This document shows, piece by piece, positions 5,484 to 12,200 of a DNA stretch of 12,200 nucleotides. Position 1 is the first letter of the stretch, and each line of letters begins with the position of its first letter. The notes beneath the pieces are model-generated. The model saw only the letters and a program-made list of their open reading frames with translations. It did not search any database and was not told where the DNA came from. A program made the translations under genes and the position numbers. The stretch covers positions 1 through 12,200 of the forward strand of contig CAYTTY010000072.1 of NCBI GenBank assembly GCA_964440935.1, given 5' to 3'. The stretch is from WJJR01 sp964440935. Its GTDB lineage: Bacteria; Zixibacteria; MSB-5A5; WJJR01.

Positions 5484-8057
5484 TTAGGATTCATCGTCCA
5501 CGGTGATCGTTGTATCGGCCGCCGCCGTGTCGGCTGCCGAACCGTCCTCTTTCAAACGGTCGACCACGCTTTGTACTTGAGCGAGAATCGACCGGCTCTC
5601 CCGATCGTCCGGATTCGATTCCAGCCAGTTGGCCATCATCGACGTCAGCGTGTCGTATTGACCCGTCGTGTAATACAATTGGACCAGCGTGCGATACGCC
5701 TGTTCGTATTCGGGGGCCCGCTGCAACACGTCCTCGAGAACTTCGATGGCACGGGTTGAGTCGCCAATCGTCCGGTACGCCATCGCAATACTGGTTTCGA
5801 TGCGATTGCGATCGGCCGGAGTCTCCTGTGCCAACTGTAACAGCGTGTCCAGCTTGCCCGGACGGCGGTTGTCCGCCCACATCTGTGCGAGGTAGAGCAG
5901 ACCGTCGGATTCCGTCGGCAGTGTCCGCGCCCCCTTCAGGGCATACTCTTCGGCCTTCTCCAGTTCGCCGCGCCGGCGGTACTCATCGGCCACCACCAGG
6001 AAGGTTGAAAAGTAATTGCCGACCAGGCGCCGTGTATTTTCGTCCTTATAGATCTCCGGATCGTTGAGCCCTCGAAACTGAAAGACGCTGTCGATACGAT
6101 AACGCATGAGATCCAAATCGACCATGTTGTTGCCTTTATCACGCACCAGACGCTGGACAAACCCGATCATCAACAGATATCCATCGAGGGGACGGCCACG
6201 GTACTGCCGGCTCGACGAGGACACGGTCACCGCGAAATTGATCGTGTCCTGCCAGTTGTTGGTCGTCAGGATCTCATCGACCATCTGATCCTGAATACGG
6301 ACCAGGTCGTTGTCCTGAGTGCGGTAATGGATGAGGCGGCTGATCTGGTTGTCGGTCAAATCCATCGGGACGTTGAGCTTGTCTTTCAGGTGGCGAATGT
6401 ACCAGTGGGTGTTCAGCAGGCTCAGGTTGGCGTTGCGCACGTCGGTGCGGATGCCGTACACCTCCTGCAGGCACCACAACGGAAACGTGTCATTGTCGCC
6501 GTTGGTGAACAGGATGGCGTTGGGATCGCACGATGCCAGAATATTATATCCGTAATCATATGCAATATAGTTATCAGACCTATCACACTCATGGTGATTC
6601 GACGATAGTGTGCGAATGGGTAGCGCCATAACGATCAGCGCCCCGACGGCCGCCCAAGGCGTCGCACCGCCCGACAGCCAGCGCACCAGCACCGCGCCGC
6701 CCAGCCCGATGGTCATCCCGAAAAAGACAAACGCCGCCGTGAAGAAGTAGTCCCGGTTGCGCACCTCCAGATACGCGTCCTGCTTCACCGGATCGTACTT
6801 CGTTCCGTCGGCAAAGTTCATATACCACACCAACCCCACCGACGTCAACAGCAACACCACGAGCAGCATGACGCCCAACGCACGCCGTCGCCAGATCATG
6901 TAACCCAGTCCCAGCAGGCCGACGCCGAAAATGGGGAAGAAGAGGTTGTCGTTGAACCCATACTGCCGGTCGAAGAAGCCCCAAAAGCCCATGCGACGGT
7001 GCTGGCCCAACTGGTTCGACCACTCCCCGCGACGCGTCAACGCGCGCTCAAACATCGACTCCTGCCCATACTGACGGCGCTCCAGAAAGTCGATGAACGA
7101 GGTCCACGTCTCCGGATCGTTCTGGTCAATGGCCGGATCGTGAATCGAACGAATGGGGATGAAGGCATGCGTCGAAAACCCAATCAGCCCCAGCAGCGTC
7201 ACCATGGCATAAAACCGCCACCGATGCGCCGACCGCTTGCCGGCACCGATCAGCGCCGTGATCACCAGCCATCCGATCGATGCATACAGGAAGTTCACCA
7301 CATCCATCGTGACAGCAAACAGGGCAAATCCGGTGATCCAGAATCGTGGGTCACGCCGCAGCCCGGGCGACAGCCAGACCATCATGAAGAAGATCGGCAC
7401 GACCGCCAGCAGTACGGTCATATGCACACCCACCGACAGGAGCGCCAAGTAGGCGATCAAAACGAGCAGACGGTCGCCTGTCGGTTCGTCGCGCTTCTGC
7501 ACCCACACCAACGAGAGCCAGATCAGTAGAACCATCAGGAACATTGCCAAACCGTAGACTTCAGCTTCCACCGCATTTGACCAGTTGGTGGAGGAAAACG
7601 CAAACATCAACGATCCGCAGAAGGACCCGGCATAGATCGACAGGCGCTGCGACAGTGACAGGTCGGGATTGGGATACCGGTTCCCGTACCACGAGGTGAT
7701 CAGGCGCGCCAGCACGAAAAATGCGAAGCCGGTGCCAACTGCCGTGGGAATGGCGGAGAGCAGGTTGATTCGCAACGCTGGATCCGCTGCAGTCGGCAAG
7801 ATGGCAAAGATGCGGCCCAGCAAAATGTACGTTGGAGTCCCCGGCGGATGAGGAATTCCCAATATGTGGGAACAGGCAATAAACTCACCGCAATCCCAAA
7901 ACGAGACTGTGGGCGAGATCGTCGTTAGATATGTGATGACGACGAGCAGAAATGTCCCCAATCCCAACACGCCTAAGGTGGGGTCTGGAAAGAGCCGGTT
8001 CCACAGCCCCTTCACGCCCGATTGCGAATCGACCTGATGAGTTGTTGTATCAGTCAT
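5484..8057 (-). CDS. DUF2723 (GT-C-like) membrane protein with C-terminal TPRs
   Basis: This is an 857-residue polytopic membrane protein. Its N-terminal region matches DUF2723, which resembles GT-C glycosyltransferases such as protein O-mannosyltransferases. The segment TVSFWDCGEFIACSHILG (50-67) contains the acidic D55 and E58 placed as in GT-C catalytic loops, followed by PHPPGTPTYILLGR. About ten hydrophobic segments lie between 30 and 480. A periplasmic part has the conserved NGDNDTFPLW (519-528) and NLSLLNTHWYI (544-554). Residues about 676-830 form tetratricopeptide-like helix pairs, then an acidic/Thr-rich tail. The start ATG overlaps the nusB stop by 8 bases, consistent with coupling. 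The likely role is protein or lipid glycosylation on the outer face of the membrane using a lipid-linked donor. That is inferred from fold and neighbours and has not been shown here. Confidence 0.85.
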   Translation of the reverse strand: MTDTTTHQVDSQSGVKGLWNRLFPDPTLGVLGLGTFLLVVITYLTTISPTVSFWDCGEFIACSHILGIPHPPGTPTYILLGRIFAILPTAADPALRINLLSAIPTAVGTGFAFFVLARLITSWYGNRYPNPDLSLSQRLSIYAGSFCGSLMFAFSSTNWSNAVEAEVYGLAMFLMVLLIWLSLVWVQKRDEPTGDRLLVLIAYLALLSVGVHMTVLLAVVPIFFMMVWLSPGLRRDPRFWITGFALFAVTMDVVNFLYASIGWLVITALIGAGKRSAHRWRFYAMVTLLGLIGFSTHAFIPIRSIHDPAIDQNDPETWTSFIDFLERRQYGQESMFERALTRRGEWSNQLGQHRRMGFWGFFDRQYGFNDNLFFPIFGVGLLGLGYMIWRRRALGVMLLVVLLLTSVGLVWYMNFADGTKYDPVKQDAYLEVRNRDYFFTAAFVFFGMTIGLGGAVLVRWLSGGATPWAAVGALIVMALPIRTLSSNHHECDRSDNYIAYDYGYNILASCDPNAILFTNGDNDTFPLWCLQEVYGIRTDVRNANLSLLNTHWYIRHLKDKLNVPMDLTDNQISRLIHYRTQDNDLVRIQDQMVDEILTTNNWQDTINFAVTVSSSSRQYRGRPLDGYLLMIGFVQRLVRDKGNNMVDLDLMRYRIDSVFQFRGLNDPEIYKDENTRRLVGNYFSTFLVVADEYRRRGELEKAEEYALKGARTLPTESDGLLYLAQMWADNRRPGKLDTLLQLAQETPADRNRIETSIAMAYRTIGDSTRAIEVLEDVLQRAPEYEQAYRTLVQLYYTTGQYDTLTSMMANWLESNPDDRESRSILAQVQSVVDRLKEDGSAADTAAADTTITVDDES

Positions 8058-8541
8058 GCCGTAATGACGATCCTCTTGGCCTCGGATTTTGCTCTGAATT
8101 CGAGTCGGATTCGTTCGACGATTCTTTGTTCTGACCTTCTAATTCCTGCTTATACACCCGGTCCAAAATCCCATTGATGAACGCACGTGAGTCGTCACCG
8201 GCGAATTCACGCGCCAACTCCAACGCCTCATTGATCACAACTCTGGGCGGTGTGTCGAGGCAAAAACGGAGTTCGGCAATCGCCAGGCGCAGGATATTCT
8301 TCTCCACCTGTCCAATACGTCCGAAGTCCCATTTTTCGGCATTGTCTCGGATCGCTCGGTCAATCGCCTCCGCGTTATCTATCGCGTTGCGGAACAATTG
8401 CTTAGCCCACTCGCCCGTCACCGTGTCGCAACTGGCGCGGCGCGCCTGTCCCTCGAAGACTTGGTCGACCGACTCGCCGGTCGAAAAATAGGCATACAAG
8501 CACCCCAAAACCAATTCACGTCCCTGCCGTCGTCGACTCAT
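8050..8541 (-). CDS. nusB: Transcription antitermination factor NusB
   Basis: This encodes the small all-helical RNA-binding protein that, with NusE (S10), binds boxA RNA and supports antitermination of rRNA operons. The 163-residue product has MSRRRQGRELVLGCLYAY at the start and the C-terminal signature INEALELAREFAGDDSRAFI (123-142) running into NGILDRV. The start at 8541 was chosen because the family begins with a basic segment just before the first helix; the in-frame ATG at 8613 would add 24 unrelated residues. The last ~25 residues are a polar Ser/Asn/Glu-rich extension absent from many NusB proteins. The gene is the first of the minus-strand block and overlaps the DUF2723 gene. nusB is more often next to ribE/ribH or other housekeeping genes, so this placement is unusual. 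Confidence 0.93.
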   Translation of the reverse strand: MSRRRQGRELVLGCLYAYFSTGESVDQVFEGQARRASCDTVTGEWAKQLFRNAIDNAEAIDRAIRDNAEKWDFGRIGQVEKNILRLAIAELRFCLDTPPRVVINEALELAREFAGDDSRAFINGILDRVYKQELEGQNKESSNESDSNSEQNPRPRGSSLRHD

Positions 8542-8563
8542 ATCACATCCAAAGCGTCGTCCT

Positions 8564-8592
8564 CGTATACCATCCTCGCGCGGGAATGTACA
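8564..8592 (-). promoter_or_regulatory. Candidate promoter for nusB and the glycan block
   Basis: The minus strand has TGTACA (8587-8592) and TATACG (8564-8569) with a 17 bp spacer, each matching 4 of 6 consensus bases. The start would be near 8557, about 16 nt before the nusB ATG. An inverted repeat CATGT (8591-8595) / ACATG (8601-8605) overlaps and borders the -35 and could be an operator. The spacing is ideal but the boxes are imperfect. Confidence 0.4.
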
Positions 8593-8669
8593 TGTCAGTA
8601 ACATGCCAGCCAAAGGGTTTTACCGGCTCGAGCTGATGGATTTCCCTGACGCCTCACTGTTCTTCGTTA

Positions 8670-8698
8670 TTGTGGGCGGGTCACTTCGGACCGATAAT
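8670..8698 (+). promoter_or_regulatory. Candidate promoter for mlaE-mlaF
   Basis: The plus strand shows TTGTGG (8670-8675), a 17 bp spacer and GATAAT (8693-8698). The -10 matches 5 of 6 positions; the -35 only 3 of 6. The -10 ends 8 nt before the mlaE ATG at 8707, so a transcript from here would have almost no leader. Confidence 0.4.
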
Positions 8699-8706
8699 GG
8701 GATCGT

Positions 8707-9480
8707 ATGGGATTCGTGCAGACAATAGGGCGCTGGGTTCTCAATCTCGTTTTGGATATTGGCCGTCTGGGCATCATGTGCGGGCGTCTCCTAAGCGCCG
8801 TGCTGCGCATCCCGCGTTCCCTGAAACTGATTATCAATCAGATGCTCACCATGGGCGTTCAGTCCTTGCCGTTAGTTCTTCTCACATCGGCATTTACCGG
8901 AGCGGTGTCAGCTTGGCAGGGCGCCTACCAGTTCCAGAATTACGTGCCGATGCGCTACCTCGGCACCGCTGTCGGCAAAGCCGTCGTGATTGAGCTGGCC
9001 CCCGTTCTGACCGCGCTTGTCGTTGCTGGACGCGTCGGCGCTTCAATCGCCGCCGAGCTGGGCACCATGCGCGTGACCGAACAAATCGATGCGCTCGAGG
9101 TGATGGGGATTGATCCCGTCCGCTACCTCGTGATGCCGCGCGTCGTATCGGGATTGATTATGCTGCCGATGCTGGTCATGTTCGCCAACGTGATCGCCAT
9201 TCTGGGTGCGTTGGTTATCGCGGTGACGTTGGTCAACCTGTCGAGCGAGACCTTCCTCAACGGGGTGCGTTTGTTCTTCAACTTTTCGGATCTCTACACC
9301 GGATTAACCAAGGCCACGGTCTTCGGCCTGATCATTTCCCTGATCGGCAGTTTCCAGGGCTTTAACGCGAGTGGCGGGGCAGAAGGTGTCGGGCGTGCGA
9401 CAACAGGTGCCGTGGTGACATCATCGGTGCTGATCCTCATCTCCAATTTCTTGTTGGCGACCATTCAGTTCCGGCTGTAA
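8707..9480 (+). CDS. mlaE: MlaE-family ABC transporter permease
   Basis: This is the inner-membrane permease of an MCE/Mla-type phospholipid transporter, which helps maintain the outer membrane by moving phospholipids across the envelope. The 257-residue length fits the family. An amphipathic N-terminal stretch is followed by about five to six hydrophobic segments. The diagnostic stretch ELGTMRVTEQIDALEVMGID (117-136) is the cytoplasmic coupling region that contacts the ATPase, and GFNASGGAEGVGRATTGAVV (218-237) is a second conserved block. The ATG has only a weak GGGA upstream and may be near-leaderless. mlaF follows after 3 nt, so the two form an operon. The MCE-domain subunit that usually accompanies them is not present. 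Confidence 0.93.
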   Translation: MGFVQTIGRWVLNLVLDIGRLGIMCGRLLSAVLRIPRSLKLIINQMLTMGVQSLPLVLLTSAFTGAVSAWQGAYQFQNYVPMRYLGTAVGKAVVIELAPVLTALVVAGRVGASIAAELGTMRVTEQIDALEVMGIDPVRYLVMPRVVSGLIMLPMLVMFANVIAILGALVIAVTLVNLSSETFLNGVRLFFNFSDLYTGLTKATVFGLIISLIGSFQGFNASGGAEGVGRATTGAVVTSSVLILISNFLLATIQFRL

Positions 9481-9483
9481 ACG

Positions 9484-10230
9484 ATGATCAGTATCAAACA
9501 ACTGTCCAAAAGCTTTGGTGGGCTGACTGTGCTGCGCGATGTTGACCTCGATGTCGAGCGAGGCGAGACGGTGGTTGTGATTGGACGGTCGGGCAGTGGG
9601 AAGAGCGTTCTGCTCAAACACATCCTCGGTCTGATTCATCCCGACAGCGGGCATGTCTATATCGATGGGCAGTCCGTCGAGCAGATGACCCGCCGGCAGT
9701 TGGATCAGGTGCGCATCCGGTCGGGTGTCCTTTTTCAGGGCGGAGCGCTGTTCGATTCGATGACATTGTTGGAGAATGTTGGATTGGGACTGGTGGAGAA
9801 TACGCGTAAATCGCGGCAGGAGATCGATGACATAGCCACCGAACGATTGCAGTGGGTCGGACTGAAAGACGCCATCCAAAAGTTCCCCTCCGAGGTCTCC
9901 GGGGGCATGCGCAAGCGTGCTGCCTTGGCCCGTGCCATTGCCATGGATCCCGACATTGTCCTCTACGATGAACCGACTACGGGATTGGATCCGGTGACCG
10001 CGGAGGGTATTAACGATCTCATTGTCCATCTCCGCGAACGACTCGAAGTCACCGCCATTGCCGTTACGCATGATATGAACTCGGCCTTCAAAATCGGCGA
10101 CCGCATCGCCATGCTCTACAAGGGCCGGATCGTTTTCAACGGTACCGCCGACGAAGCCCGGGCCTCCGACGACCCCGTCCTCCAGCAGTTCATCAAAGGC
10201 GACACCGAAGGCCCGCTGGAAATCATCTGA
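9484..10230 (+). CDS. mlaF: MlaF-family ABC transporter ATPase
   Basis: This is the cytoplasmic ATPase that drives the MlaE permease. The 248-residue product has all the nucleotide-binding motifs: Walker A GRSGSGKS (34-41), a Q-loop at LFQGGALFD (Q85), the signature SGGMRKRAALARA (139-151), Walker B IVLYDE (158-163) followed by PTTGLDP, and the switch histidine H196 in VTHDMNS. GGALFDSMTLLENV and the SGGMRKR form of the signature are characteristic of the MlaF/Ttg2A subgroup. It begins 3 nt after mlaE and has little visible Shine-Dalgarno, so it probably relies on coupling to mlaE. A strong hairpin starts 2 nt after its stop codon. Confidence 0.95.
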   Translation: MISIKQLSKSFGGLTVLRDVDLDVERGETVVVIGRSGSGKSVLLKHILGLIHPDSGHVYIDGQSVEQMTRRQLDQVRIRSGVLFQGGALFDSMTLLENVGLGLVENTRKSRQEIDDIATERLQWVGLKDAIQKFPSEVSGGMRKRAALARAIAMDPDIVLYDEPTTGLDPVTAEGINDLIVHLRERLEVTAIAVTHDMNSAFKIGDRIAMLYKGRIVFNGTADEARASDDPVLQQFIKGDTEGPLEII

Positions 10231-10232
10231 TG

Positions 10233-10265
10233 TTGGAACACCGAGCCTCGGCTCGGCGTGTCCAA
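10233..10265 (+). terminator. Strong hairpin immediately after mlaF
   Basis: CCGAGC (10241-10246) pairs with GCTCGG (10251-10256) around a 4-nt loop. The stem continues as ACA with TGT and TTGG with CCAA past small bulges, about 13 pairs in all. No T tract follows, so it is either a weak terminator or an mRNA-stabilising 3' structure for the mlaEF transcript. Confidence 0.45.
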
Positions 10266-10316
10266 ATGCAGGGCGATCACGCGCTCTCGCGCGACCGCTA
10301 TCCTCTTTCCGGACAA

Positions 10317-10343
10317 GGCGTCACCCGAGGGGCGGGTGACGCC
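10317..10343. repeat. Perfect 11 bp inverted repeat upstream of radA
   Basis: GGCGTCACCCG (10317-10327) and CGGGTGACGCC (10333-10343) are perfect inverted copies with a 5-nt loop. No T run follows. It lies in the 252 bp spacer between mlaF and radA, which contains no convincing coding sequence. Confidence 0.6.
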
Positions 10344-10373
10344 ACGTTCGGGACCAGCCGCGTTGACTTACTT

Positions 10374-10416
10374 AACGGACTTCCGGGACACGACACAAAG
10401 ACCCGGGCGGTCCGTT
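10374..10416. repeat. Nested two-part hairpin upstream of radA
   Basis: AACGGAC (10374-10380) pairs with GTCCGTT (10410-10416), and inside it CCGGG (10383-10387) pairs with CCCGG (10402-10406) around a 14-nt A-rich loop. It is the third structure in the mlaF-radA spacer and ends about 66 nt before the assigned radA start. Confidence 0.5.
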
Positions 10417-10482
10417 CGACGAGTATCACTTTCACATCCCAACCCCTTGCCTCTATTCAGAGAACTGCCTTCCTTGTTATCC

Positions 10483-11841
10483 GTGAAAGCACCTGCCACA
10501 AAGACCTTCTACGCCTGCTCGAACTGCGGCTCGACTTTCGCCAAATGGTCAGGGCAATGCCCGGACTGTGGTGCTTGGGACACAATGCACGAGGAGAAAT
10601 CCCCAGCAGGGGGGGCAACGCGTGCCACCAAAGGTCGCGCCCGGGTGGAAGCACCGCCCACACTCGCCGAAGTCAATGCCGACACGTTGGCGCTCCTCGC
10701 TACCGGAATTGGGGAATTGGACAATGTCCTCGGTGGTGGCGCATCACCGGGATCAACGGTGCTCGTCGGCGGGGAACCGGGGATTGGGAAGTCGACGCTC
10801 ATGCTGCAAGCAGCGGGACGGCTCGCTCAACGTGGCTATAGGACACTGTACATGTCCGGTGAGGAATCGGCTGCGCAGATCAAACGCCGCGCCGACCGCC
10901 TCGGTATTCGCAGCGACTTGCACATCGGGACCGACACTGAAGTCGACCTCATTCTGGCATCGGCCGATACGATCAAGCCGCGTGCCCTGATCGTTGATTC
11001 GATCCAGACAACAGTGGACCGCCAATTGCAGAGCCCACCCGGAACAGTCTCGCAAATCCGCGAGACGGCGTCAATAATTTCACAGTGGGCACGTGCACAC
11101 AATGCGGTGGCGTTCCTGATCGGACATGTCACCAAGGAAGGATTCATCGCCGGGCCGAAGGTGCTCGAGCATCTCGTCGATACAGTCTTACAGTTCGAAG
11201 GTGATCGCCGTCAGTGGATACGCATCCTGCGTTGTCTGAAAAATCGCTACGGTTCGACACACGAGGTCGGACTCTTCGAAATGACCGAGCGGGGATTGGC
11301 CCAAATCGAAACCCCATCCGCACACTTTCTCTCGGAGCGCCCGGAAGATGTTCCCGGCTCGGCCGTGGCTGTCGCCATCGAGGGACGCCGTCCGCTGCTG
11401 GTCGAAGTGCAGGCGCTGGTCGGAGAGGGGGGAGGCGTGCCGCAGCGGGTGATGTCGGGCTACGATCCGCGCCGTGCCGCCATCCTCATCGCCATCCTGC
11501 AAAACAGCGGTGGCCTGCGTCTGGCCGGACGTGACGTGTACCTCAATCTCGTCGGCGGATACACCAGCGATGAACCCGCCATCGATCTGGCCGGTGCCAT
11601 GTCAATCTCGTCTGCTGCGCTGAAGAAGCCGGTTCCGGCCGGAATGGTATTCATCGGTGAAGTTGGTTTGGCCGGGGAGATTCGAGGCGTTCCACAAATT
11701 GCACCGCGGTTGAACGAAGCCGAGAAGCTCGGTTTCCGCCAAGCCATCATCCCGCAGGTAAACACCCGCGATCTACCGCCTGCGGGCGATCTTGAGGTCA
11801 CCGGAGTCAAAACGCTCGACCACGCGCTTCGATTGCTATAG
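10483..11841 (+). CDS. radA: DNA repair protein RadA (Sms)
   Basis: RadA is a RecA-related, DnaB-like ATPase that promotes branch migration and processing of recombination intermediates. With this start the product is 452 residues, the usual family size. It has an N-terminal C4 zinc finger (C12, C15, C26, C29, with the WSGQCPDCGAW sequence), Walker A GGEPGIGKST (96-105), a Walker B region ending VDSIQT (171-176), and the RadA-specific KNRYG (253-257), a Phe-to-Tyr variant of the usual KNRFG. The C-terminal Lon-like domain (about 285-452) includes GYDPRRAAILIAIL and AGEIRGVPQIAPRLNEA. The frame is open to an ATG at 10258, but the extra 75 residues are not family-like. The GTG at 10483 puts the zinc finger at its normal distance, though no good Shine-Dalgarno precedes it; a TTG at 10474 is an alternative. 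Confidence 0.94.
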   Translation: MKAPATKTFYACSNCGSTFAKWSGQCPDCGAWDTMHEEKSPAGGATRATKGRARVEAPPTLAEVNADTLALLATGIGELDNVLGGGASPGSTVLVGGEPGIGKSTLMLQAAGRLAQRGYRTLYMSGEESAAQIKRRADRLGIRSDLHIGTDTEVDLILASADTIKPRALIVDSIQTTVDRQLQSPPGTVSQIRETASIISQWARAHNAVAFLIGHVTKEGFIAGPKVLEHLVDTVLQFEGDRRQWIRILRCLKNRYGSTHEVGLFEMTERGLAQIETPSAHFLSERPEDVPGSAVAVAIEGRRPLLVEVQALVGEGGGVPQRVMSGYDPRRAAILIAILQNSGGLRLAGRDVYLNLVGGYTSDEPAIDLAGAMSISSAALKKPVPAGMVFIGEVGLAGEIRGVPQIAPRLNEAEKLGFRQAIIPQVNTRDLPPAGDLEVTGVKTLDHALRLL

Positions 11842-11851
11842 CAAGACATGT

Positions 11852-11891
11852 GGGGTGGGTGAACCCCTTCAACGCTCGTTCGCGCGTTGAA
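11852..11891 (+). terminator. Tandem hairpins after radA
   Basis: GGGGT (11852-11856) pairs with ACCCC (11863-11867). Immediately after it TTCAACGC (11868-11875) pairs perfectly with GCGTTGAA (11884-11891). Only AAATAA follows, not a T run. They probably contribute to 3' end formation or stability of radA mRNA together with the terminator at 11934. Confidence 0.4.
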
Positions 11892-11933
11892 AATAACCAT
11901 CCACCTTACCCTCTCATCTCAATGCCGTCGACA

Positions 11934-11965
11934 AAAAAGCGCCTTCTACGCAGGAGACGCTTTTT
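11934..11965. terminator. Intrinsic terminator for radA, possibly bidirectional
   Basis: AAAAAGCG (11934-11941) pairs with CGCTTTTT (11958-11965). The stem continues after one mismatch with CTTC/GGAG around a 6-nt loop. The plus-strand arm ends in five T residues, giving a standard intrinsic terminator about 90 nt after the radA stop. The symmetric A run would also give a T run on the minus strand. Confidence 0.75.
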
Positions 11966-11991
11966 ATAGCCATTGTCAGAAATATTGTCCG
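11964..11991 (+). repeat. Solo copy of the inverted-repeat element's end motif
   Basis: GCCATTGTCAGAA (11969-11981), 7 variable bases and CCG (11989-11991) match the ends of the element at 107-286 with the same spacing, and share the preceding TTTATA. Only one base of the 13-mer differs. No inverted partner is visible up to 12200. It directly follows the radA terminator. Confidence 0.5.
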
Positions 11992-12030
11992 TTTGCGTCA
12001 GCGATCCATTCGGGTGAAACAGCTCGCTGC

Positions 12031-12066
12031 TGTCATCCCCGTGCGCCGCGGCGGACGGGAATGACA
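12031..12066. repeat. 36 bp near-perfect palindrome (REP-like)
   Basis: TGTCAT (12031-12036) pairs with ATGACA (12061-12066), CCCG (12038-12041) with CGGG (12056-12059), and CGC with GCG around the centre, leaving two mismatches. It resembles the widespread TGTCAT-CCCG type of short palindromic repeats found between bacterial genes. A partial further unit may follow around 12081-12112. No gene is visible in 11842-12200. Confidence 0.6.
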
Positions 12067-12174
12067 ACAAGTTAGGCGCTTTCTGGATTACGTGCCCGAA
12101 TGCCGGGAATGCCGTGGGTGGAGGGAATTAACGGGACAGCTGATGCACTAGTGTTATGTCACGCGCGATATGTC

Positions 12175-12197
12175 GTAGGGCAGGAGCACTGCGCGTC
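12175..12197 (+). repeat. Dispersed GTAGG-CAGGAGCAC repeat motif, copy 3
   Basis: This matches 1881-1903 at 19 of 23 positions, and resembles the minus-strand motif at 2055-2037. It reaches almost to the window edge, so the unit is probably truncated here and may continue as a palindrome. Confidence 0.4.
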
Positions 12198-12200
12198 CAT

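Noticed and set aside
10258..10482. A 75-residue N-terminal extension of RadA in the same frame.
   Set aside because: It precedes the zinc finger that normally begins near the N-terminus, encodes an arginine-rich, non-conserved stretch, and overlaps three hairpins.
1..12200. CRISPR array, integrase, toxin-antitoxin or phage-defence genes.
   Set aside because: No regularly spaced direct repeats and no proteins of those families were seen; the inverted repeats are scattered and lack spacers.

Overview
The window is about 12.2 kb of moderately GC-rich bacterial chromosome, and nearly all of it is explained by nine complete genes. No phage, plasmid, CRISPR, tRNA or rRNA gene was recognised. The set is housekeeping (dnaB, nusB, radA, an MlaEF-type lipid transporter) plus a surface-glycan block. 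The large DUF2723 membrane protein with a TPR tail is typical of Bacteroidetes and related FCB-group or candidate-phylum lineages such as Zixibacteria. That placement is an inference from gene content, not a demonstrated assignment.

Layout. Positions 1-281 hold an intrinsic terminator facing a gene that ends left of the window, then a ~175 bp inverted-repeat element that abuts the dnaB stop codon. dnaB (minus) runs 1733 to 282. The 1734-2074 gap holds a candidate dnaB promoter and a cluster of palindromic repeats. A Gfo/Idh/MocA oxidoreductase (minus, 3091 to 2075) follows with its own promoter and a near-perfect Shine-Dalgarno sequence. Upstream of it is a tightly packed minus-strand block read in the order nusB, DUF2723/TPR membrane protein, GT4 glycosyltransferase, YbhN-like flippase-domain protein. 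Within it, nusB overlaps the DUF2723 gene, and the GT4 gene overlaps the YbhN-like gene. A 165 bp divergent promoter region separates nusB from the plus-strand pair mlaE-mlaF. A 252 bp hairpin-rich spacer then leads to radA (plus). A terminator and several repeat fragments fill 11842-12200.

How the genes fit together. The GT4 enzyme, the YbhN-like protein and the DUF2723 protein are all expected at or in the cytoplasmic membrane. A reasonable inference is a lipid-linked sugar route in which GT4 adds sugars inside the cell and the GT-C-like DUF2723 protein transfers glycans on the outer face. The Gfo/Idh enzyme could make an unusual sugar for it. MlaE and MlaF are the permease and ATPase of a phospholipid transporter of the outer-membrane asymmetry type, which implies a diderm cell. 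The MCE-domain partner (MlaD) is not in the window. NusB, at the head of the glycan block, is an antitermination factor.

I did not find a convincing undescribed enzymatic system. The parts the genes do not explain are the intergenic ones. These are a three-copy motif (GCGATTGTCAGAA, 7 nt gap, CCGATT) of which two copies form the ends of a foldable element, a second dispersed motif (GTAGG-CAGG-GCAC type), and strong tandem hairpins flanking dnaB, mlaF and radA.
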